DNA from: DASPJR01 sp035628505
GTDB taxonomy: Bacteria > Planctomycetota > SZUA-567 > H5-PLA8
Assembly: GCA_035628505.1 (NCBI GenBank)
Contig: DASPJR010000038.1
Location: 1-64,000 of the forward strand
Length of the DNA stretch: 64,000 nucleotides
Direction of reading: 5' to 3'
The translations under genes and the position numbers were made by a program. How positions within the stretch are numbered: position 1 is the first letter of the stretch; every line of letters begins with the position of its first letter. The notes under the pieces were generated by a model. It was not told where the DNA came from, searched no databases, and saw only the letters and a program-made list of their open reading frames with translations. This document shows positions 62,420-64,000 of the stretch, piece by piece.

Positions 62420-64000
62420 CTATTTTTTCTTCTCGGCCGAACGTGTTCCAAGCTTCACTTTGAACTGCAGCGTCTCGTCTCCCCGGCGGCCGGTCAGGTC
62501 CACGCTGTCGCCGGGACTGAAATCGATCAGGCCGATGTTCAGGTCCATCGCGTTGCTGAGGTGCTGGCCGTTAATGTTCGTGATCAGATCGCCCGCTTTT
62601 ATACCCGCCTGCGCCGCAGGGCTGTCCGGCACGACTTGTCCAACAAGATAACCCTTCGCGTCCTTTTTGCTGTTGTCCGGCGAAACGCCCAGGAATCCTT
62701 GCGCGCTCTGAGCGATAAATTCCGGCCGTGTCTTGTTATCGGCGATTTCGAACAGCAGCTTCCGCGCGAGATCGGCAACTGCTTCAGCCACGGGCGCATT
62801 GATTTTTTCCCACGTGTCGCTGGGACGATGATAATCGGGGTGAATGCCCGTGAAGAAAAACAGCACCGGAATCTTCTTCTCGAAAAACGCCGCGTGATCG
62901 CTCGGCCCGGTGCCGGAACTTCCCAGGTGAACTTTCATGCCCTCGTCGTTCGCGAACTTCGCATTCTTCGTGTGCTTCAGCACGAGATCCTTGAAGCCTT
63001 TTGCGGTGCCAACGCCGGCAACCTGCACGTCACCGGTCGCCGAACGCCCAATCATGTCGAGGTTCAGCATCGCGATTGTGTCGGCGAGAGGCACTTTCGT
63101 ATTGCGCAGATAGTACTGCGAGCCGAGCAGGCCGGACTCCTCGCCCGTGAAGCCGATGAACAGAATAGAGCGACGCGGGCGGTCGCCCTCCTTTAAGGAG
63201 CCGTAATGCTGCGCAATCTCGAGCAGGCCCGCCGTTCCGCTGGCGTTGTCGTCGGCGCCGGGATGAATCTTGTTTCGGCCCTCTTTTCCGAGAAGCGAAT
63301 TCTGCCAGCCGAGTCCGACGTGGTCGGTATGAGCGCCGATGACCACGTGTTCTTTGCGCAGCTTGCCATCGCGTCCGGGCAGCCGGGCAATGATGTTCGA
63401 CGTCTTCTTCCTGTCGAGGTCCAGCGCGCTGACGCCGCTGAGCTTCACGTCCTTGAGCTCGAAGGAGTGATTGGACAGGTCCTTGTCGATGGCCGCCTGC
63501 AGATCTCCGAGCTTCTTTCCGCTGGGCTCAAGCAGCTCGTCGGCGGTCTTGCGCGTGATCTGCAGAACGGGAATCGAAAATTCGCCCATCAGGGCGCCTT
63601 TTGAATCTGTGACAGTGTCCGGCTCCTTTTCGCGCCCGGCAGGTCCGGTGACGATGACAACACCTGCGGCGCGGCGCATCACGCAGTTCATGATTTTTGA
63701 GACGAGTGCCGCATACTTGCTGTGTTCTTTGCCGTCAAAATTGCTCTTGGAGTCTTTCTCCTGTGGCTCGTAGCGGAGAATCAGCACCCACTTGCCGGCA
63801 AGGTCCAGATCGCCGAAGTCATCGTAGGAATGCTCGGGAGCAATAATGCTGTAGCCGGCGAAAACCACGCCCGATTCGGCGGAAGCTTTCTTGTCGCCCA
63901 TCGGGAAAGGAGCGAAGTCTTTGCCGAGCTCGTATTTCTTTTCTTTGTCGCCGGATTTCAGCACCAGCGCGCTCTCGGCCAGAGCGCCTTTCGAAACTGT
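62420..64000 (-). CDS. M28-family metallopeptidase with PA and PDZ domains, 5' end outside window
   Basis: The minus-strand frame stays open to position 64000, so the N-terminus, and perhaps a signal peptide, lies beyond the window. Visible order: PA-like insert (VVFAGYSIIAPEHSYDDFGD ... AGVVIVTGPAG), M28 zinc peptidase (GAHTDHVGLG, HPGADDNASG, TGEESGLLGSQ, LNLDMIG and DYHRPSDTW, giving the co-catalytic zinc ligands His, Asp, Glu, Asp, His), then a PDZ domain near the C-terminus (SPAAQAGIKAGDLITNING). It resembles exported aminopeptidases of the Lap/YwaD type with a PDZ tail. Ends 12 nt before corA. Confidence 0.9.
   Translation of the reverse strand, partial: TVSKGALAESALVLKSGDKEKKYELGKDFAPFPMGDKKASAESGVVFAGYSIIAPEHSYDDFGDLDLAGKWVLILRYEPQEKDSKSNFDGKEHSKYAALVSKIMNCVMRRAAGVVIVTGPAGREKEPDTVTDSKGALMGEFSIPVLQITRKTADELLEPSGKKLGDLQAAIDKDLSNHSFELKDVKLSGVSALDLDRKKTSNIIARLPGRDGKLRKEHVVIGAHTDHVGLGWQNSLLGKEGRNKIHPGADDNASGTAGLLEIAQHYGSLKEGDRPRRSILFIGFTGEESGLLGSQYYLRNTKVPLADTIAMLNLDMIGRSATGDVQVAGVGTAKGFKDLVLKHTKNAKFANDEGMKVHLGSSGTGPSDHAAFFEKKIPVLFFFTGIHPDYHRPSDTWEKINAPVAEAVADLARKLLFEIADNKTRPEFIAQSAQGFLGVSPDNSKKDAKGYLVGQVVPDSPAAQAGIKAGDLITNINGQHLSNAMDLNIGLIDFSPGDSVDLTGRRGDETLQFKVKLGTRSAEKKK

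Noticed and set aside
1..64000. tRNA, rRNA, insertion sequences or prophage
   Set aside because: No rRNA-like or tRNA-like stretch, transposase, integrase or att-like duplication was seen by eye.

Overview
The window looks like a chromosomal stretch from a Gram-negative bacterium, probably of the PVC group and most likely Planctomycetota-like. This is inferred from gene content: FG-GAP and PQQ-propeller secreted proteins, a ThuA-like protein next to a Tat-exported phosphoesterase, a TIM-barrel sugar isomerase, and a giant PATR/Ig-repeat surface protein. No rRNA or tRNA is present to confirm it.

Layout. Positions 1-3.9 kb (minus strand) hold part of a type II secretion/type IV pilus operon: gspE, gspF, gspG and a gspH-like gene cut by the window edge. 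Positions 3.9-6.05 kb (minus) hold an ECF sigma factor, a zinc-finger anti-sigma factor and two small exported Spy-like or helical proteins, probably an envelope-stress module. A soluble double histidine kinase follows on the plus strand. Positions 8.3-18.5 kb encode two FG-GAP proteins, a 1260-residue TPR protein and a small exported protein. Positions 18.9-35.6 kb are one 5564-residue secreted repeat protein with PATR, G8-like, PA14, Ig-like, cadherin-like and PKD modules. It ends at a strong terminator.

Positions 35.65-44.5 kb (minus) hold the most unusual system: three paralogous ClpA-like double-AAA+ proteins in one operon, joined by 4-nt ATGA overlaps. In all three the first ATPase domain lacks its catalytic acidic residues and arginine fingers. 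The second domain keeps its ATPase motifs but has lost the aromatic pore loop (GYVG) through an equal-length deletion. Two of them carry C-terminal regions that resemble a degenerate class-I release factor (PCRF) domain.

From 44.7 kb the plus strand carries an NAD-dependent epimerase and then a SelW-like selenoprotein with an in-frame UGA (CxxU), which ordinary ORF calling misses. Next come pilM-N-O-P-Q (46.2-51.4 kb), a TIGR03936/DUF2344 protein, an RNase E/G with a very large disordered insertion in its S1 domain, and ribosomal protein L21. The last part (57-64 kb) holds a Tat-exported phosphoesterase, a ThuA-like protein, a TauE/SafE permease, a sugar isomerase/epimerase, a hexulose-phosphate-synthase-like enzyme flanked by inverted copies of a dispersed repeat, a CorA transporter and an M28/PDZ peptidase cut by the window end.

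Two assembly systems probably work together: GspE/F/G/H with PilM-Q would make a pseudopilus or pilus and its secretin, an outlet for some of the many exported proteins here. Coordinates and motifs were read by eye. Family names rest on recognised motifs, not on searches.
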